A DNA stretch of 64,000 nucleotides from Arthrobacter sp. NEB 688 (GCF_013201035.1 NZ_CP053707.1:372001-436000), one strand, 5' to 3'. Counted from the first letter of the stretch, positions 26,712 through 36,822 are shown. Numbers and translations are program-made. The notes: generated from the letters alone by a model not told the origin.

Positions 26712-28616
26712 TCAGCCCTGCGAGCGGTGGAAGCCGCTGCGCTCGGCGGCGGCCGCGTCGTAGAACCAGACGTCGGCGACGGCGTCGGCGTAGCCCGGGT
26801 CGTCGGGGAGGCGGTAGGACATCGTGTCGCGGTAGGCCTGCACCGGGTGGTCGAGCGGCTGGGCGCCGTCGTCGAGGGCGGCCGCGGAGCCCATGCCGTA
26901 GCCGCCGTCGCGGACCTCGTGGAACTCCGAGACCCGGCGGGCGGTCGCCGGGGTGGCGTCGTCCTGGGGCTCGTCGGCCGGGGCGTCGTCGTGGGACCCC
27001 TCGGCCGCAACCGCGTCGGCGTCGTGGGTGGAGGTCACGTCGGCGGGCTCGCCGGCGACCGGCTCGTCCACCGGCGCGGGGGCCGGCTCGTCCACGGTCT
27101 CGTCGTGCGCGGTCTCGTCGTGCGCGGTCTCGTCGTGCGCGGTCTCGTCGTGCGCGGGGGTGTCGTCGGCGGACGCGGGGTCGACCGGGTCCATCCCGAC
27201 GGCGGCGGCGTCACGGTCCATCTCGGCGCGCTCCTGGGCGAGGCGGTCGCCCCGCTCGCGGTTCTCGTCGAGCAGCTCGGCCTCGTCGGCCGACCAGTCG
27301 CGCTCGGTCGACGGGTCGTGCACGTCGCCGGGCACCGGCTCCTCGGGCTCGGCGAAGGCGCCCGCGGCGGGGTCCTCGACGACCCGGGAGGCCTCGGGGC
27401 CGTCGGTGTCGGGCGTCGGGGAGACCGGGGCCGGCTCGTCGCCGGCGTCCTCGGTGGCGCCGACGGTGTCGGTCTCGTCCTCGGTGCCGGCCTCGCCCAC
27501 CGCGGGCTCGGAGACGGCGGGGGCGTCCCCGGCCGGGGCCGGGGTCGTGGTGGGCTCCTCGGCGGCCGCAGCCGTCTCGCCCTCGGGCTCGCGCGGGCCG
27601 CCCCACTCGCCGGACGGGGTCCGGGCGTCGTCGGCGGCGGACGTCTCGTCGTGGTCGCTGCTCACGGCGTCGTCAGTACCCACGACCGGCGCGGTCCACA
27701 CGTCGGTGCCGTCGGCCGTGTCGTCGCGGTAGTCGGCCGCGGTCGCGATGCGCGCGCTGGCGTGGTCGGCGGCGGACGGCTCGGAGGCGTCCTCGACCGG
27801 GGCCGTGACCGACTCGAGGGGCGCCGGGGCCGAGGCCGGGACGACGTCCTCCGGGGCCGAGGGGACCGGGTCGGCGTCCACCGGCTCGTCGACGACGTCG
27901 GCGTCGTGCACCTCGTCGGCGCGCACCTCGTCGGCGGGCAGGGTCTGCGTGGTGCTCGCGTCGACGGGGGCCGTGGCCTCCTCGGGGGTCGCGACCCGGG
28001 CGGGGGACCATCCGGCGTCGGGGGCCTCGTCCGACGTGGTCGGCTCTTCGCCGGCGGCGTGGTGGCCCTCGGCGGCGATCTCGGCCCCCATGACGGCGGC
28101 GCCGGCGGCGCCCGGCACGGGCGCGGCGGGGCTGCCGGCCCACGCGGAGCGCTCGGCCTCCTCACGCAGGCGGCGGGCCTCGGCGCGGGTCGTCGGCGCG
28201 GGGTCGGCGTCCTCGTCGGCCGCGGCGTCGACCGGGGCCGGCTCGGCGGCGGCCGCGACGGCCTCCTGCGCGTGCTCGGGCGTCTCGACGTCCGGGTCGA
28301 CGACGTCGGCGCGGGTGAGCAGCTCCTCGTAGTCCGTCCGGGTCGCCTCGGCGTCCGCGCGGCGGGCCTCGGCCTCGGCGGCGAGGCGCTCGGCCTCGGC
28401 GCGGGCCACGGCCGCGCGCTCTTCGGACTGGGCGGCGAACGCCTCCTGGCCGGCGACGGCGGGGGCGAGCCCCTCGGCCTGCGCGCGCAGGCCGGCGGCC
28501 TCGGCGCGCGCGGCGTCCTTGCGTGCCGACGAGCGGCGGACGAGCAGCCAGGCGACCAGGAGGCCGATGACGACGACCGCGACGACGGCGACGAGGAGGG
28601 GCGTGTCGATGGACAT
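26712..28616 (-). CDS. Acidic, low-complexity membrane-anchored protein with C-terminal sunset-like domain
   Basis: A 634-residue protein. An N-terminal membrane helix ([20 protein letters not shown], about 7-26) is followed by an Ala/Glu/Arg-rich coiled coil (about 30-110), then a very acidic Pro/Thr/Asp/Ala-rich stretch to about 570. The C-terminal 40 residues ([20 protein letters not shown] and [10 protein letters not shown]) resemble the small sunset-type domain at the end of some actinobacterial proteins. AHDET is repeated near residues 490-510, from four perfect 15-bp DNA repeats. The function is unknown. It probably acts at the inner membrane face or envelope. Confidence 0.72.
   Translation of the reverse strand: MSIDTPLLVAVVAVVVIGLLVAWLLVRRSSARKDAARAEAAGLRAQAEGLAPAVAGQEAFAAQSEERAAVARAEAERLAAEAEARRADAEATRTDYEELLTRADVVDPDVETPEHAQEAVAAAAEPAPVDAAADEDADPAPTTRAEARRLREEAERSAWAGSPAAPVPGAAGAAVMGAEIAAEGHHAAGEEPTTSDEAPDAGWSPARVATPEEATAPVDASTTQTLPADEVRADEVHDADVVDEPVDADPVPSAPEDVVPASAPAPLESVTAPVEDASEPSAADHASARIATAADYRDDTADGTDVWTAPVVGTDDAVSSDHDETSAADDARTPSGEWGGPREPEGETAAAAEEPTTTPAPAGDAPAVSEPAVGEAGTEDETDTVGATEDAGDEPAPVSPTPDTDGPEASRVVEDPAAGAFAEPEEPVPGDVHDPSTERDWSADEAELLDENRERGDRLAQERAEMDRDAAAVGMDPVDPASADDTPAHDETAHDETAHDETAHDETVDEPAPAPVDEPVAGEPADVTSTHDADAVAAEGSHDDAPADEPQDDATPATARRVSEFHEVRDGGYGMGSAAALDDGAQPLDHPVQAYRDTMSYRLPDDPGYADAVADVWFYDAAAAERSGFHRSQG
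27096..27155. repeat. Four perfect 15-bp tandem repeats inside a gene
   Basis: GGTCTCGTCGTGCGC is repeated at 27096, 27111, 27126 and 27141. Leftward it encodes AHDET-type repeats in the acidic linker of the protein above. A number of copies that varies between strains would be expected. Confidence 0.9.
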
Positions 28617-28816
28617 GTGGGGTCTTCCTGTCGAGAGCACGCCGGGAGACGGCGTCGGACCAACCTACCGTCGGGCACGCGCCCGGCAGCACCGCCGGGC
28701 GTCGCCCGACCTTCCCCTGCGAGAGGAGAACCTAGGGGGTCCGCGCCCACGGCGGCAACCGGGCCCGCCGCGCCGCCCCCGCGGCGTCGCCGCAGGTCAG
28801 GCCGGGGTCGGCCGGG

Positions 28817-30445
28817 TCAGAGCCCGAGCTCCTCGACCGTCTTCTCGCGCATCTCGACCTTGCGCACCTTGCCGGTCACCGTCATCGGGAACTCCTCGAC
28901 GACCTTGACGTAGCGCGGCACCTTGTAGTGCGCGAGGCGGCCGGAGCAGAACTCGCGCAGCGCCTCGGCGGTCAGCGGCTCGGCGCCGTCGCGCATCCGG
29001 ACCCAGGCGCAGAGCTCCTCGCCGTACTTTTCGTCGGGGACGCCGATGACCTGGGCGTCGAGGACGTCCGGGTGCGTGTAGAGGAACTCCTCGATCTCGC
29101 GCGGGTAGACGTTCTCTCCGCCGCGGATGACCATGTCCTTGATCCGGCCGGTGATCTGGGCGTAGCCCCGCTCGTCCATGACGGCGATGTCGCCGGTGTG
29201 CATCCAGCCGTCGACGAGCACCTCGGCGGTCTTCTCCGGCTCCTCCCAGTAGCCGAGCATCACCGAGTAGCCCTTGGTGCAGAACTCGCCCGGCGTCCCG
29301 CGCGGCACGGTCTCGCCGGTCAGCGGGTCGACGACCTTGATCTCGAGGTGGGGGTGCACGGCGCCGACGGTGTTGACCTTCTGCTCGAAGGTGTCGTCGG
29401 TGCGGTTCTGGGTCGACACCGGCGAGGTCTCGGTCATGCCGTAGCAGATCGTCACCTCCTCGATCCCGGACTCGATGAGCTTCGTCATCATCGACGCGGG
29501 GCACGGCGAGCCGGCCATGATGCCGGTGCGCACCGACGTGAGGTCGTACGAGTCGAACTGCGGCAGAGCCCATTCCGCGATGAACATCGTGGGGACGCCG
29601 TAGAGCGACGTGCAGCGCTCCTCGGAGACGGCAGCCAGCGTGAGCGCAGGGTCGAAGCCGGGCGCGGGGATGACCATGCAGGCGCCGTGGGTCAGCGCCG
29701 CGAGGTTGCCCATGACCATCCCGAAGCAGTGGTAGAACGGCACGGGGATGCAGATGCGGTCGGCCTCGGTGTAGCGGCAGAGCTCGCCGACGAGGTAGCC
29801 GTTGTTGAGGATGTTGTGGTGCGAGAGGGTCGCGCCCTTGGGGAAGCCGGTCGTCCCCGACGTGTACTGGATGTTGATCGGCTCGTACGGGTCGAGGTCG
29901 CGCTGGGCCATCGTCAGCCGCTCGGGGCTGACGTCGTCGGCGCCGGCGAGCAGGGCGTCCCACGTCTCGCGGCCGATGACGACGACCTGCTCCAGGTCCG
30001 GGCACTCGGGCCGGGCGGTCTCGACCATCGCGACGTAGTCGGAGGTCTTGAAGGACGCGGCCGTCACGAGCACCCGGATGCCCGCCTGCCGCAGGACGTA
30101 GGTCAGCTCGTGGGTGCGGTAGGCCGGGTTGATGTTGACGAGGACGAGCCCGACCTTGGCCGTCGCGAGCTGCACGAGGGTCCACTCGGCGCAGTTCGGG
30201 GCCCAGATGCCCACGCGGTCGCCCTTGGCCAGGCCGGTCGCGAGCAGCCCGCGCGCGAGCCGGTCGACGGCCTCCCCCAGCTCGGACCACGTCATCCGCA
30301 GGTCCTGCGCCCGGTCGACGAGCGCGTCGCGGTCGCCGAAGCGCTCGACCGTGGCGTCGAGGGCGTCACCGATCGTCTGCTCCAGCAGGGGCGGGTCGAG
30401 CGGGCCGACCGTGTGCGAGAGAGCGGAGTCGGGCGTGACGGTCAT
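28817..30445 (-). CDS. Acyl-CoA synthetase (AMP-binding, FadD-like)
   Basis: A 542-residue ANL-superfamily enzyme that activates a carboxylic acid to acyl-AMP and then acyl-CoA. Motifs: [16 protein letters not shown] (P-loop), [37 protein letters not shown] and the hinge [19 protein letters not shown]. The catalytic lysine lies in [13 protein letters not shown]. The pattern is closest to medium-chain or short-chain fatty-acid synthetases, substrate not certain. ATG at 30445 starts [14 protein letters not shown]. The frame remains open through the upstream 51-bp repeats, but that part is not a conserved N-terminus. Confidence 0.92.
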   Translation of the reverse strand: MTVTPDSALSHTVGPLDPPLLEQTIGDALDATVERFGDRDALVDRAQDLRMTWSELGEAVDRLARGLLATGLAKGDRVGIWAPNCAEWTLVQLATAKVGLVLVNINPAYRTHELTYVLRQAGIRVLVTAASFKTSDYVAMVETARPECPDLEQVVVIGRETWDALLAGADDVSPERLTMAQRDLDPYEPINIQYTSGTTGFPKGATLSHHNILNNGYLVGELCRYTEADRICIPVPFYHCFGMVMGNLAALTHGACMVIPAPGFDPALTLAAVSEERCTSLYGVPTMFIAEWALPQFDSYDLTSVRTGIMAGSPCPASMMTKLIESGIEEVTICYGMTETSPVSTQNRTDDTFEQKVNTVGAVHPHLEIKVVDPLTGETVPRGTPGEFCTKGYSVMLGYWEEPEKTAEVLVDGWMHTGDIAVMDERGYAQITGRIKDMVIRGGENVYPREIEEFLYTHPDVLDAQVIGVPDEKYGEELCAWVRMRDGAEPLTAEALREFCSGRLAHYKVPRYVKVVEEFPMTVTGKVRKVEMREKTVEELGL

Positions 30446-30545
30446 CGGGGTCCCTTCGGCGGCGGTGCCAACGGGACCACCCAACACGTCCGCGGCCCGC
30501 CGGGCAACCGAGCGCCGCCTCGCCACGACCCGCCCCGGGACCGGA

Positions 30546-30835
30546 CCACGAAAAGCCCGCACGTGCCGGGTCATCGCGCCTGCTGGGTCACCCGGATCTC
30601 GAAAAGCCCGCACGTGCGGGGATATCGCGGGCAGCCAGGTAACCCGACCACGGAAAGCCCGCACGTGCGGGGTCGTTGCGCCTGCTGGGCCACCCGGACC
30701 ACGAAAAGCCCGCACGTGCCGGGTCATCGCGTCTGCTGGGTCACCCGGATCTCGAAAAGCCCGCACGTGCGGGGATATCGCGGGCGACCAGGCAACCGGA
30801 CCGCGATAAGCCCGCACCTGCCGGGTCATCGCGCG
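30546..30835. repeat. Family D array: six 51-bp tandem units
   Basis: The core AGCCCGCACGTG begins at 30554, 30605, 30656, 30707, 30758 and 30809 (last copy with CCTG for CGTG), an exact 51-bp period. Units 2, 3 and 5 have the perfect palindrome CCCGCACGTGCGGG. Units 1 and 4 are near identical and units 2 and 5 differ by only a few bases, suggesting that a three-unit block was duplicated. The array lies between the stop of the zinc-ribbon gene (30837) and the start of the acyl-CoA synthetase (30445), within a 391-bp gap without a gene. Confidence 0.95.
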
Positions 30836-30836
30836 G

Positions 30837-31055
30837 TCAGTCGCGGCCGAGCGCCCGGCGGATCCAGCGCCGCGCCCCGCGCACCGCGACGACGTCGCCG
30901 AACCCGCCGCCGCTCCACGACCCGAGGACGAGCGCGTCGTGGTCGTGCTGGCACGAGGTGCAGATGGTGCGGCCCAGCTGGGTCGTGTGCTTCGGTCCGT
31001 GCACGCTGCGGCCGCACTGCTGGCAGCGCCAGCTGCTCGAGAGGGTCGAGACCAC
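30837..31055 (-). CDS. Small zinc-ribbon-like protein
   Basis: A 72-residue protein with paired cysteines CQQC (C11, C14) and CTSC (C32, C35), which could bind one zinc, separated by a basic loop. The C-terminus is basic ([11 protein letters not shown]). I do not recognise a named family. Treating it as real rests on the four-cysteine pattern and its fit in the gap after the PLP-enzyme gene, 22 bp downstream. It could be a spurious reading frame. Confidence 0.5.
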   Translation of the reverse strand: MVSTLSSSWRCQQCGRSVHGPKHTTQLGRTICTSCQHDHDALVLGSWSGGGFGDVVAVRGARRWIRRALGRD

Positions 31056-31077
31056 GGGGTCCTCCGGTCGTCGGGGG

Positions 31078-32523
31078 TCAGGACGGGGTGGGGCGGGAGA
31101 GCCGGTCGAGGACGCCGACCAGCAGCGCCTCGCGCAGCGCCGGCGGGCTCGCGTCGAGGAGCGCGTTGACCGGGGCCATCCGGGACGGGAGGGCGATGCC
31201 GCCGCCCTCGCCGGCCAGCCCGGCCGCGGCGAGCAGCCGCGCGAAGCCCTCGTCGTCGAGGCCGGCGGGGTCGAGGTGGGCCAGCATCCCGGCGAGGGAT
31301 GGGTCGAGGCGCACCGGCCCGGCGGCCCGCGCGGCGGCCGCGGACTCCCGCAGGGCCTCGACCACCTCGGGCACCGCCGCGGCGGTCGCGGCCGAGAAGG
31401 TGAGGTGCAGGGTCGGCGGCAGGTCGCGGAAGGTCATCTGCGGCTGGACGAACCAGCCGCGGGCGAGCATCTCGTCGGCGACGGTGAAGACGTCGCAGGT
31501 GTCGTCGGCGGCGAGCGCGAGGAGGGTGGAGTCCGGCGGGGCGACGACGCGCAGGCCGTCGACGTCCTCGACGGCGCGCGCGACCTCGAGCGTCGCCCGG
31601 CGGGTCTCGCGGGCCAGGCGCGCGTAGCCCTCGTCGCCGACGAACCGGGTCACCGCCCAGGCGGCCGCCACGGGTCCGCCCGAGCGCGTCGACTGGGTCG
31701 TCGTGTTGAGCATCGTGTAGCCCGGCCAGTCGGCGGACGCGAACAGGTGGCCGCGCCGCAGGTCGGCGTCGCGGTGCAGCAGCACCGAGACCCCCTTGGG
31801 CGTGTAGGCGTACTTGTGCAGGTCGACGCTGATGCTCGTCACGCCGTCGACGGCGAGGTCCCACGGCGGCACGTCGTCGAGGTGGGGCAGCACCCACCCG
31901 CCGATGCACGCGTCGACGTGGCAGCGGGCGCCGAGGTCGAGCGCGAGCTCCGCGATGGTCGCCACGGGGTCGACGACGCCGTGGGCGTAGGACGGCGCGG
32001 AGGCCACGACGAGCACGGTCGAGCCGTCGGCGGCCTCGGCCATCGCGTCGGGGTCGGCGCGCAGCGTGACGGGGTCGACGTCGACGACGACCGCCCGCAC
32101 CCCGAGGTACTCGGCCGCCTTGCGGAACGCGGCGTGGGCCGAGGCCGGCAGCAGCATGCTCGGGGAGGCGACGTGCGGCGCGGCGTTGCGGGCGGCGAGG
32201 ACGGCCAGCAGGATCGACTCCGTCCCACCGGAGCTCACGACCCCGGTGAACCCCGGGGGCGCGTGCAGCAGCGCCCCGGCCCGGGCGACGAGGTCGTTCT
32301 CCATCCGCTGGATCGAGGGGAACGCGGTGGGGTCGAGGCCGTTGGCGGACGAGAACATCGCGAGCGCCTCGCGCCCGAGCGCGTCCGCCTCCGCGAGCCC
32401 GGAGTCGTAGACGTAGGCGAGGGTGCGGCCGCCGTGCGTCGGCAGGTCGGCGGAGCGCAGGGCCCGCAGCTCGTCGAGGACGTCCGCGGCGGCGGCGCCG
32501 GTCGGGATGCTGGGCCGGGTCAT
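31078..32523 (-). CDS. Sphingosine-1-phosphate lyase-like PLP-dependent decarboxylase/lyase
   Basis: A 481-residue fold-type I PLP enzyme of the group II decarboxylase superfamily. Sequence features: [17 protein letters not shown] for phosphate binding, H130 for ring stacking, D204 in HVDACIGGW, and the PLP lysine K237 in [18 protein letters not shown]. The lysine segment is closer to sphingosine-phosphate lyases and archaeal tyrosine decarboxylase-like proteins than to glutamate decarboxylases. The last 80 residues form a helical extension. It would cleave or decarboxylate an amine or amino-alcohol phosphate, substrate unknown. The ATG overlaps the MFS stop (32520-32523), so an import-and-cleave unit is likely. 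Confidence 0.82.
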   Translation of the reverse strand: MTRPSIPTGAAAADVLDELRALRSADLPTHGGRTLAYVYDSGLAEADALGREALAMFSSANGLDPTAFPSIQRMENDLVARAGALLHAPPGFTGVVSSGGTESILLAVLAARNAAPHVASPSMLLPASAHAAFRKAAEYLGVRAVVVDVDPVTLRADPDAMAEAADGSTVLVVASAPSYAHGVVDPVATIAELALDLGARCHVDACIGGWVLPHLDDVPPWDLAVDGVTSISVDLHKYAYTPKGVSVLLHRDADLRRGHLFASADWPGYTMLNTTTQSTRSGGPVAAAWAVTRFVGDEGYARLARETRRATLEVARAVEDVDGLRVVAPPDSTLLALAADDTCDVFTVADEMLARGWFVQPQMTFRDLPPTLHLTFSAATAAAVPEVVEALRESAAAARAAGPVRLDPSLAGMLAHLDPAGLDDEGFARLLAAAGLAGEGGGIALPSRMAPVNALLDASPPALREALLVGVLDRLSRPTPS

Positions 32524-33854
32524 CCGGTCTCCTTCGGGTCGAGGCGGTAGCGGCGCAGCACGAGGACGGACGCGGCGACGAGCACGGCCGGGACGACGGT
32601 GAAGCCCAGCGCGATGGCGGTCCGCGCCGAGTCCGGCTGCGCGGCAGCGGCATCGGTCGAGGACACGTACCCGCCCAGCGTCAGCACGAGGGCGTAGAGG
32701 AACGGCCCCACGGCCAGCCCCAGCGTCTCGCCCGCGGTCCAGACGCCGGTGTACGTGCCGGCACGGTCCTCGCCGGTGCGCGCGGTGTCGGCCGCCGCGA
32801 CGTCGGGCAGCATCGCGAGGGGGAACATCTGGCAGGCGGCGTACCCGACACCGACGACGCCGACGGTGACGGCGGTCGCGGCCGTGCCCAGCGGCAGGGC
32901 GACGAGGGTCGCGAGCGCCCCGACGCCGAGCAGCACCGACCCCCAGAGGTAGCCGGTGCGCTTCCCGTGCCGCTCGCCGACCCGCTGCCAGAGCGGGGTC
33001 ACGAGCAGTGCCGGCGCCACGAAGCAGACGAAGAGCACGGCCGAGGCTCCGGGGCGGCCGAGCTGCACGCGCGCCACGTAGTCGACGCCGGCCAGCATCG
33101 CGCCCGTGGCCAGGGCCTGGAGCACGAACACACCCAGCAGGGTGCGGAACTCGCGCGAGGAGCCGACGACGCGCAGCTGGTCGCGCAGGCTCCCCCCGGC
33201 GGTGGCGGCCCGGCGCACCGGCGCGGCGCGCGTCCCCCACCACGCCCCCACCGTGCCGACGAGGATGAGCGCGCCGACGAAGAGCCCGACCGCGCGGTAG
33301 CCCTGCTCGGGGCCGACGGCGTCGCGGACCACGGGAGCGAGGCCGCCGCTGACGAGGATGGCGAGCGCCAGCACCGCGACGCGCCACGTCATGAGCCGGG
33401 TCCGCTCGTCGTAGTCGTCGGTGAGCTCGGCCGGCATCGCGACGTACGGCACCTGGAAGAAGGCGTAGGCGCTGGCGCAGGCGAGGAAGAGGACGACGAC
33501 CCACGTCGTGGCGAGCGCGGTCGGGCTCGTCGGGCCGGCGAAGAGGAGGACGAAGGCCACGGCGAGGGTGAGCCCGGCGCGCAGGAGGAACGGCCGGCGG
33601 CGGCCGGCCGGATGCGTCGAGCGGTCGCTGATGCGCCCCGCGACCGGGTTGAGGAGCACGTCCCAGGCCTTGGGCAGGAGGACGACGAGCCCGGCGAGAC
33701 CGGCGGTGACGCCGAGCCGGTCGGTGAGGTAGGGCAGGAGCAGCAGCCCCGGCACCGTCCCGAAGGACCCGGTCGCGACCGACCCCAGCCCGTATCCGCG
33801 CCGCACGGACGCGGGCAGGGCGGACCGCTCCACCGCGACGCCGCGCTCGTCCAT
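32520..33854 (-). CDS. MFS transporter, GPH (MelB-like) cation symporter type
   Basis: A 444-residue 12-helix transporter. The loop [20 protein letters not shown] matches the DxxxGxRRP-type loop 2-3 of the glycoside-pentoside-hexuronide family, and [20 protein letters not shown] matches its loop 4-5 motif. Members carry sugars or sulfonates with Na+ or H+. Here it overlaps the S1P-lyase-like gene, so the cargo may be an amino-alcohol or amino-acid derivative. Start ATG at 33854, 82 bp from a divergent gene. Confidence 0.88.
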   Translation of the reverse strand: MDERGVAVERSALPASVRRGYGLGSVATGSFGTVPGLLLLPYLTDRLGVTAGLAGLVVLLPKAWDVLLNPVAGRISDRSTHPAGRRRPFLLRAGLTLAVAFVLLFAGPTSPTALATTWVVVLFLACASAYAFFQVPYVAMPAELTDDYDERTRLMTWRVAVLALAILVSGGLAPVVRDAVGPEQGYRAVGLFVGALILVGTVGAWWGTRAAPVRRAATAGGSLRDQLRVVGSSREFRTLLGVFVLQALATGAMLAGVDYVARVQLGRPGASAVLFVCFVAPALLVTPLWQRVGERHGKRTGYLWGSVLLGVGALATLVALPLGTAATAVTVGVVGVGYAACQMFPLAMLPDVAAADTARTGEDRAGTYTGVWTAGETLGLAVGPFLYALVLTLGGYVSSTDAAAAQPDSARTAIALGFTVVPAVLVAASVLVLRRYRLDPKETG

Positions 33855-33935
33855 GGCCGGACCCTAGTGGCCCCGACGGCCGATCGGCAGGGACTCGGCG
33901 CGGGCCGCACGGGCACCGCCCGCGATGATGGGCCG

Positions 33936-34547
33936 ATGGGCACGCGGCGCAGGTTCCGGGGACGCATCGTCGGCGTGGGGTCGACCTCCGGGGTACGGGT
34001 CGTCGTCGGGTGGTGGCTCGAGTCGCCCTTCGGGTCGTTCGCCGACGCGATGGTCGAGACCGCCACCGGGCACCGGGTGCTGCTCGCGCCGACGCCGGAG
34101 GTCGTCGACCTCGTCTCGACGACGTACACGTTCGACGAGGTGCGCCTGCAGCCGGTGGAGGTGCACGCGGCCGCGACCCGGGGCCTGACGGTGTCCTCCC
34201 CCTCGCTGTCGCTGGCCGTCGACGTCGGCGGGCGCACCCCGCTCGGCGCCCTGCTGGGGCTCGTCCCCGCCCCGCTGGCCACGAGCCCCGCCTTCGCCAC
34301 GCTCGCCGACCCGGTCGCCCGCGTCGTGCTGAAGGGCGTGCGCACCCGCGGGGTGGCGCGCGCCGGGCGGCGGGAGTACTACGGCGCCAGCGACGTCCAC
34401 GCGGTGACCGGGATGTCCGGCCGCTTCGACGGGGCCGACCTCGGTGCGCTGGCGCCCGTCGACCCGCCGTGCCGCTTCGGGTTCTCGTCGACGCCACGAC
34501 GCCCGTCGGTCACCGAGGTGACGACGACCATCGTCGACGTCGCCTGA
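33936..34547 (+). CDS. Conserved protein of unknown function (203 aa)
   Basis: A soluble, beta-rich protein starting MGTRRRFRGRIVGVGSTSG. Notable segments are VVVGWWLESPFGSFADAMVE, YTFDEVRLQPVEVHAAATRG and a run of hydrophobic strands (VSSPSLSLAVDVGGRTPLG). It has no signal peptide or metal motif that I can identify. It starts at ATG 33936, divergent from the MFS gene, and ends three bases from the convergent membrane-protein gene. I do not recognise the family, and the reading frame looks real from its length and composition. Confidence 0.6.
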   Translation: MGTRRRFRGRIVGVGSTSGVRVVVGWWLESPFGSFADAMVETATGHRVLLAPTPEVVDLVSTTYTFDEVRLQPVEVHAAATRGLTVSSPSLSLAVDVGGRTPLGALLGLVPAPLATSPAFATLADPVARVVLKGVRTRGVARAGRREYYGASDVHAVTGMSGRFDGADLGALAPVDPPCRFGFSSTPRRPSVTEVTTTIVDVA

Positions 34548-34550
34548 CGC

Positions 34551-34994
34551 TCAGCGGCCCACGGTCGCGGCAGCGGCGGCAGCGGCAGCGGCAGCGGCGT
34601 CGACACGCCGGTCGTGCCGGGCGAGGGCCAAGAGCCCGAGCCCCAGCACGGCCGCCGCCCCGGGCAGACCCAGGTAGACGACGGCGGCGACGGCGCCGCG
34701 GGCCAGCGCGATACCGGTCACGACGAGCGCGAGCACGACGAGCGGGATGGCCAGGCGCGCCCACTCGCGCCGCCACGGCACGAGCGGGAGGACGAGGGCG
34801 AGCGCCCACGGCACACCGAGGACGAGCAGCCAGCCGAGCCGCTCGACGCCCGGGAACCCCGCGGCCGCGAGCGCGGCGAGGGCCGGCCCCGCCACGAGGA
34901 GCGCCGCCTGCCACCGGCGCGGCGGCCACAGCGCCGCGGCGGCGAGGCCGAGCAGCGGCACCATGACGACGAGGTACGCGACGAGGATCCGCAC
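34551..34994 (-). CDS. Small integral membrane protein of unknown function
   Basis: A 147-residue protein with about four or five membrane helices (VAYLVVMVPLLGLAAAALW, LLVAGPALAALAAAGF, GWLLVLGVPWALALVLPLV, LAIPLVVLALVVTGIALA, YLGLPGAAAVLGLGLLALA). The C-terminus is a poly-alanine tail produced by a GCC/GCT repeat tract (about 34569-34601), prone to slippage. Family unknown. It stands alone between two unrelated genes. Confidence 0.6.
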   Translation of the reverse strand: MRILVAYLVVMVPLLGLAAAALWPPRRWQAALLVAGPALAALAAAGFPGVERLGWLLVLGVPWALALVLPLVPWRREWARLAIPLVVLALVVTGIALARGAVAAVVYLGLPGAAAVLGLGLLALARHDRRVDAAAAAAAAAAATVGR

Positions 34995-35030
34995 AGCACC
35001 AGTCCTACCGCGTCCCGGCGTCGCCGGCGG

Positions 35031-36302
35031 TCAGGTGCGCGGCGTGATGCGCAGCAGCTTGTCGTCGTCGCCGTTCGTCGTCGTCACGTAGAGGGCGCCG
35101 TCGGGGCCGAGGCGCGCGGCCCGCAAGCGTCCGTAGGGGCCGTTCGTCGCCTCGGGGATGGCCACGTCGGTGACGGAGCCGTCGTCGTCGAGGCTGAGCA
35201 CCAGCAGCTTGGCCCCCTTGAGCGCGGTGATGACCAGCGCGCCGTCCCACGCCCCCCACTGCTCGCCCTCGAGGAACTCGGCGGCGCAGACCGCCTGGGT
35301 CGTCCGGCCGCTCTGCCACACCGCGGGGATCGCGTCGGGGTAGCGCCCGGTGTCGGTCATCGGGACGCCCTCGTCGTAGCCGCCGACGGTGCCGCCCTGC
35401 GCCGGGTCCCACCCGTAGTTCTTGCCCGGCTCGATGAGGTTGACCTCGTCGTTGTTCGACGGTCCGTGCTCGGCCGTGAAGATGCGCCCCGTGCCCGGCT
35501 GGAGCGCGACGCCCTGGATGTTGCGGTGGCCCCAGCTCGTGACGTAGCGCTGCGCGGGGTCCTCGGCGAAGGGGAAGGGGTTCTCGTCCACGGGCTTCCC
35601 CGTCTCGAGGTCGAGCCGGAGCGTCTTGCCACCGAGGCTCGTGAGGTCCTGCGGGATGCTGCCGACGGCCGTGTCGCCCGTCCCGACGACGAGCGCGCCG
35701 TCGGCGTCGAGCTCGGGGCGGCACCCCGAGTGCCGGCCGGTCGAGATCGGCAGACCGTCGAGGAGGGTCCTGACCCGCTCGGCGGAGCGACCGTCCGCCG
35801 ACAGGCGCCACGTCACGAGGCGGATGTCCGTCGGGGTCCCGCCCTCCTGGTGGGTCTGGCAGGTCGTGAAGCGCCGGGTCTGCGCGAAGTCGGGGTGCAC
35901 GACCATCCCGAGGAGGCCGCCCTCGCCGCTGACGTACACGTCGTCGAGGTCGGCGCGCACGCGGGTGACCGTCGCGCCCTCGCGCAGCCCCGAGACGAGC
36001 GAGAGGCGGGCGGGGCGCTCGGTGACGAGGGCCGAGCCGTCGGGGAGGAAGCCGATGTCCCAGCCGTGCTCGAGGCCGCCGGCGACCTCCTCGACGTCGA
36101 GCTCGGGCTCCTGCGTGCTGCGCGGGGCCGGGCTCGTCGACGCCGGGGCGCTCGTGCTGCCGCTCGGCGACGCGGTGGGGCGCGCCGGGACCTCCCCGTA
36201 GCCGTCGTCGTCGCCCGAGGAGCACCCGCCGACGAGCACGAGGCCGAGGCAGGCGGCGAGGGCCGCGGTGCGGCGGACGGCGGTCGAGCGACGCGTTCCC
36301 AT
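35031..36302 (-). CDS. Lipoprotein, PQQ-type sugar (sorbosone/glucose) dehydrogenase family
   Basis: A 423-residue predicted lipoprotein with lipobox LVLVGGC and a Ser/Pro/Thr-rich spacer to about 65. The six-bladed propeller has the family motifs GWDIGFLPDGSALVTER, GGLLGMVVHPDFAQT, YVTSWGHRNIQGVALQP, GRIFTAEHGPSNNDEVNLI, GKNYGWDP and the closing GPDGALYVTTTNGDDDKLLR. It is probably a membrane-tethered extracellular sugar oxidoreductase or a non-catalytic Hhip-like propeller. PQQ dependence cannot be shown from sequence alone. ATG start at 36302. Confidence 0.85.
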   Translation of the reverse strand: MGTRRSTAVRRTAALAACLGLVLVGGCSSGDDDGYGEVPARPTASPSGSTSAPASTSPAPRSTQEPELDVEEVAGGLEHGWDIGFLPDGSALVTERPARLSLVSGLREGATVTRVRADLDDVYVSGEGGLLGMVVHPDFAQTRRFTTCQTHQEGGTPTDIRLVTWRLSADGRSAERVRTLLDGLPISTGRHSGCRPELDADGALVVGTGDTAVGSIPQDLTSLGGKTLRLDLETGKPVDENPFPFAEDPAQRYVTSWGHRNIQGVALQPGTGRIFTAEHGPSNNDEVNLIEPGKNYGWDPAQGGTVGGYDEGVPMTDTGRYPDAIPAVWQSGRTTQAVCAAEFLEGEQWGAWDGALVITALKGAKLLVLSLDDDGSVTDVAIPEATNGPYGRLRAARLGPDGALYVTTTNGDDDKLLRITPRT

Positions 36303-36384
36303 GCCCCAGTCTCACATCCGCCACGGGCCGGGGCCACGCGCGTCGTCGGCGTTCGACAGCGCCCGCCCGGTCGGCCGGGGCAGG

Positions 36385-36720
36385 TCAGGGCAGGTCGGCG
36401 ACGGCCCGCTCGTAGGCGTCGGCGAGCGCGTCGAGGTCGGCGCGGTACTCGCGGATGGCGCACCCGAGACCGTTGCGCTTGAGGAGGATGCCCTCCTCGG
36501 CCCACGTCTCGCGGGCCCGCTCGAGCAGGGGCGCGGGCAGGTCGCCGTAGCTGTTGGTGACCCGCCACCACGACACGTTGCCGCCGTAGACCTTCATGAT
36601 CGAGCCCACCTGGCGCGGGCCGATGCCGACGAGCGCGGCGAGGTCGCCGTACGACACGACGCACCCGCGCGGCACCTGCTCCACCGCGCGCAGCACCCGC
36701 TCCACGAGCACGTCGTCCAC
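36385..36720 (-). CDS. Alkyltransferase-like (ATL) DNA repair protein
   Basis: A 111-residue protein with the MGMT DNA-binding fold (VEQVPRGCVVSYGDLAALVG, PRQVGSIMKVYGG). The active-site PCHRV of O6-alkylguanine transferases is replaced by SWWRV (W51-W52), so it cannot accept an alkyl group by the usual cysteine. ATL proteins bind O6-alkylguanine and hand it to nucleotide excision repair, which fits. Start is GTG at 36720, and the much longer upstream frame is shadow of the convergent/divergent aminotransferase. It lies divergent from that gene with a 102-bp gap. Confidence 0.85.
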   Translation of the reverse strand: MDDVLVERVLRAVEQVPRGCVVSYGDLAALVGIGPRQVGSIMKVYGGNVSWWRVTNSYGDLPAPLLERARETWAEEGILLKRNGLGCAIREYRADLDALADAYERAVADLP

Positions 36721-36822
36721 GGCGAGGAGTCTGCCCGACGGCGCCAGCGGCGGGCATCCGGTGGACGACACCCCGCGAAACACCCGGGCGTGGGACGGGT
36801 GTGGCCTGCGAGACTGTCGCGC

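Noticed and set aside
30546-30835. CRISPR array
   Set aside because: The repeats are contiguous at 51 bp with related rather than unique spacers, and no cas genes are present.
28817-32653. A long reading frame joining the 51-bp repeats to the acyl-CoA synthetase
   Set aside because: The repeats stay open because 51 is a multiple of three. The synthetase has a normal start at 30445 and no family member carries such an extension.
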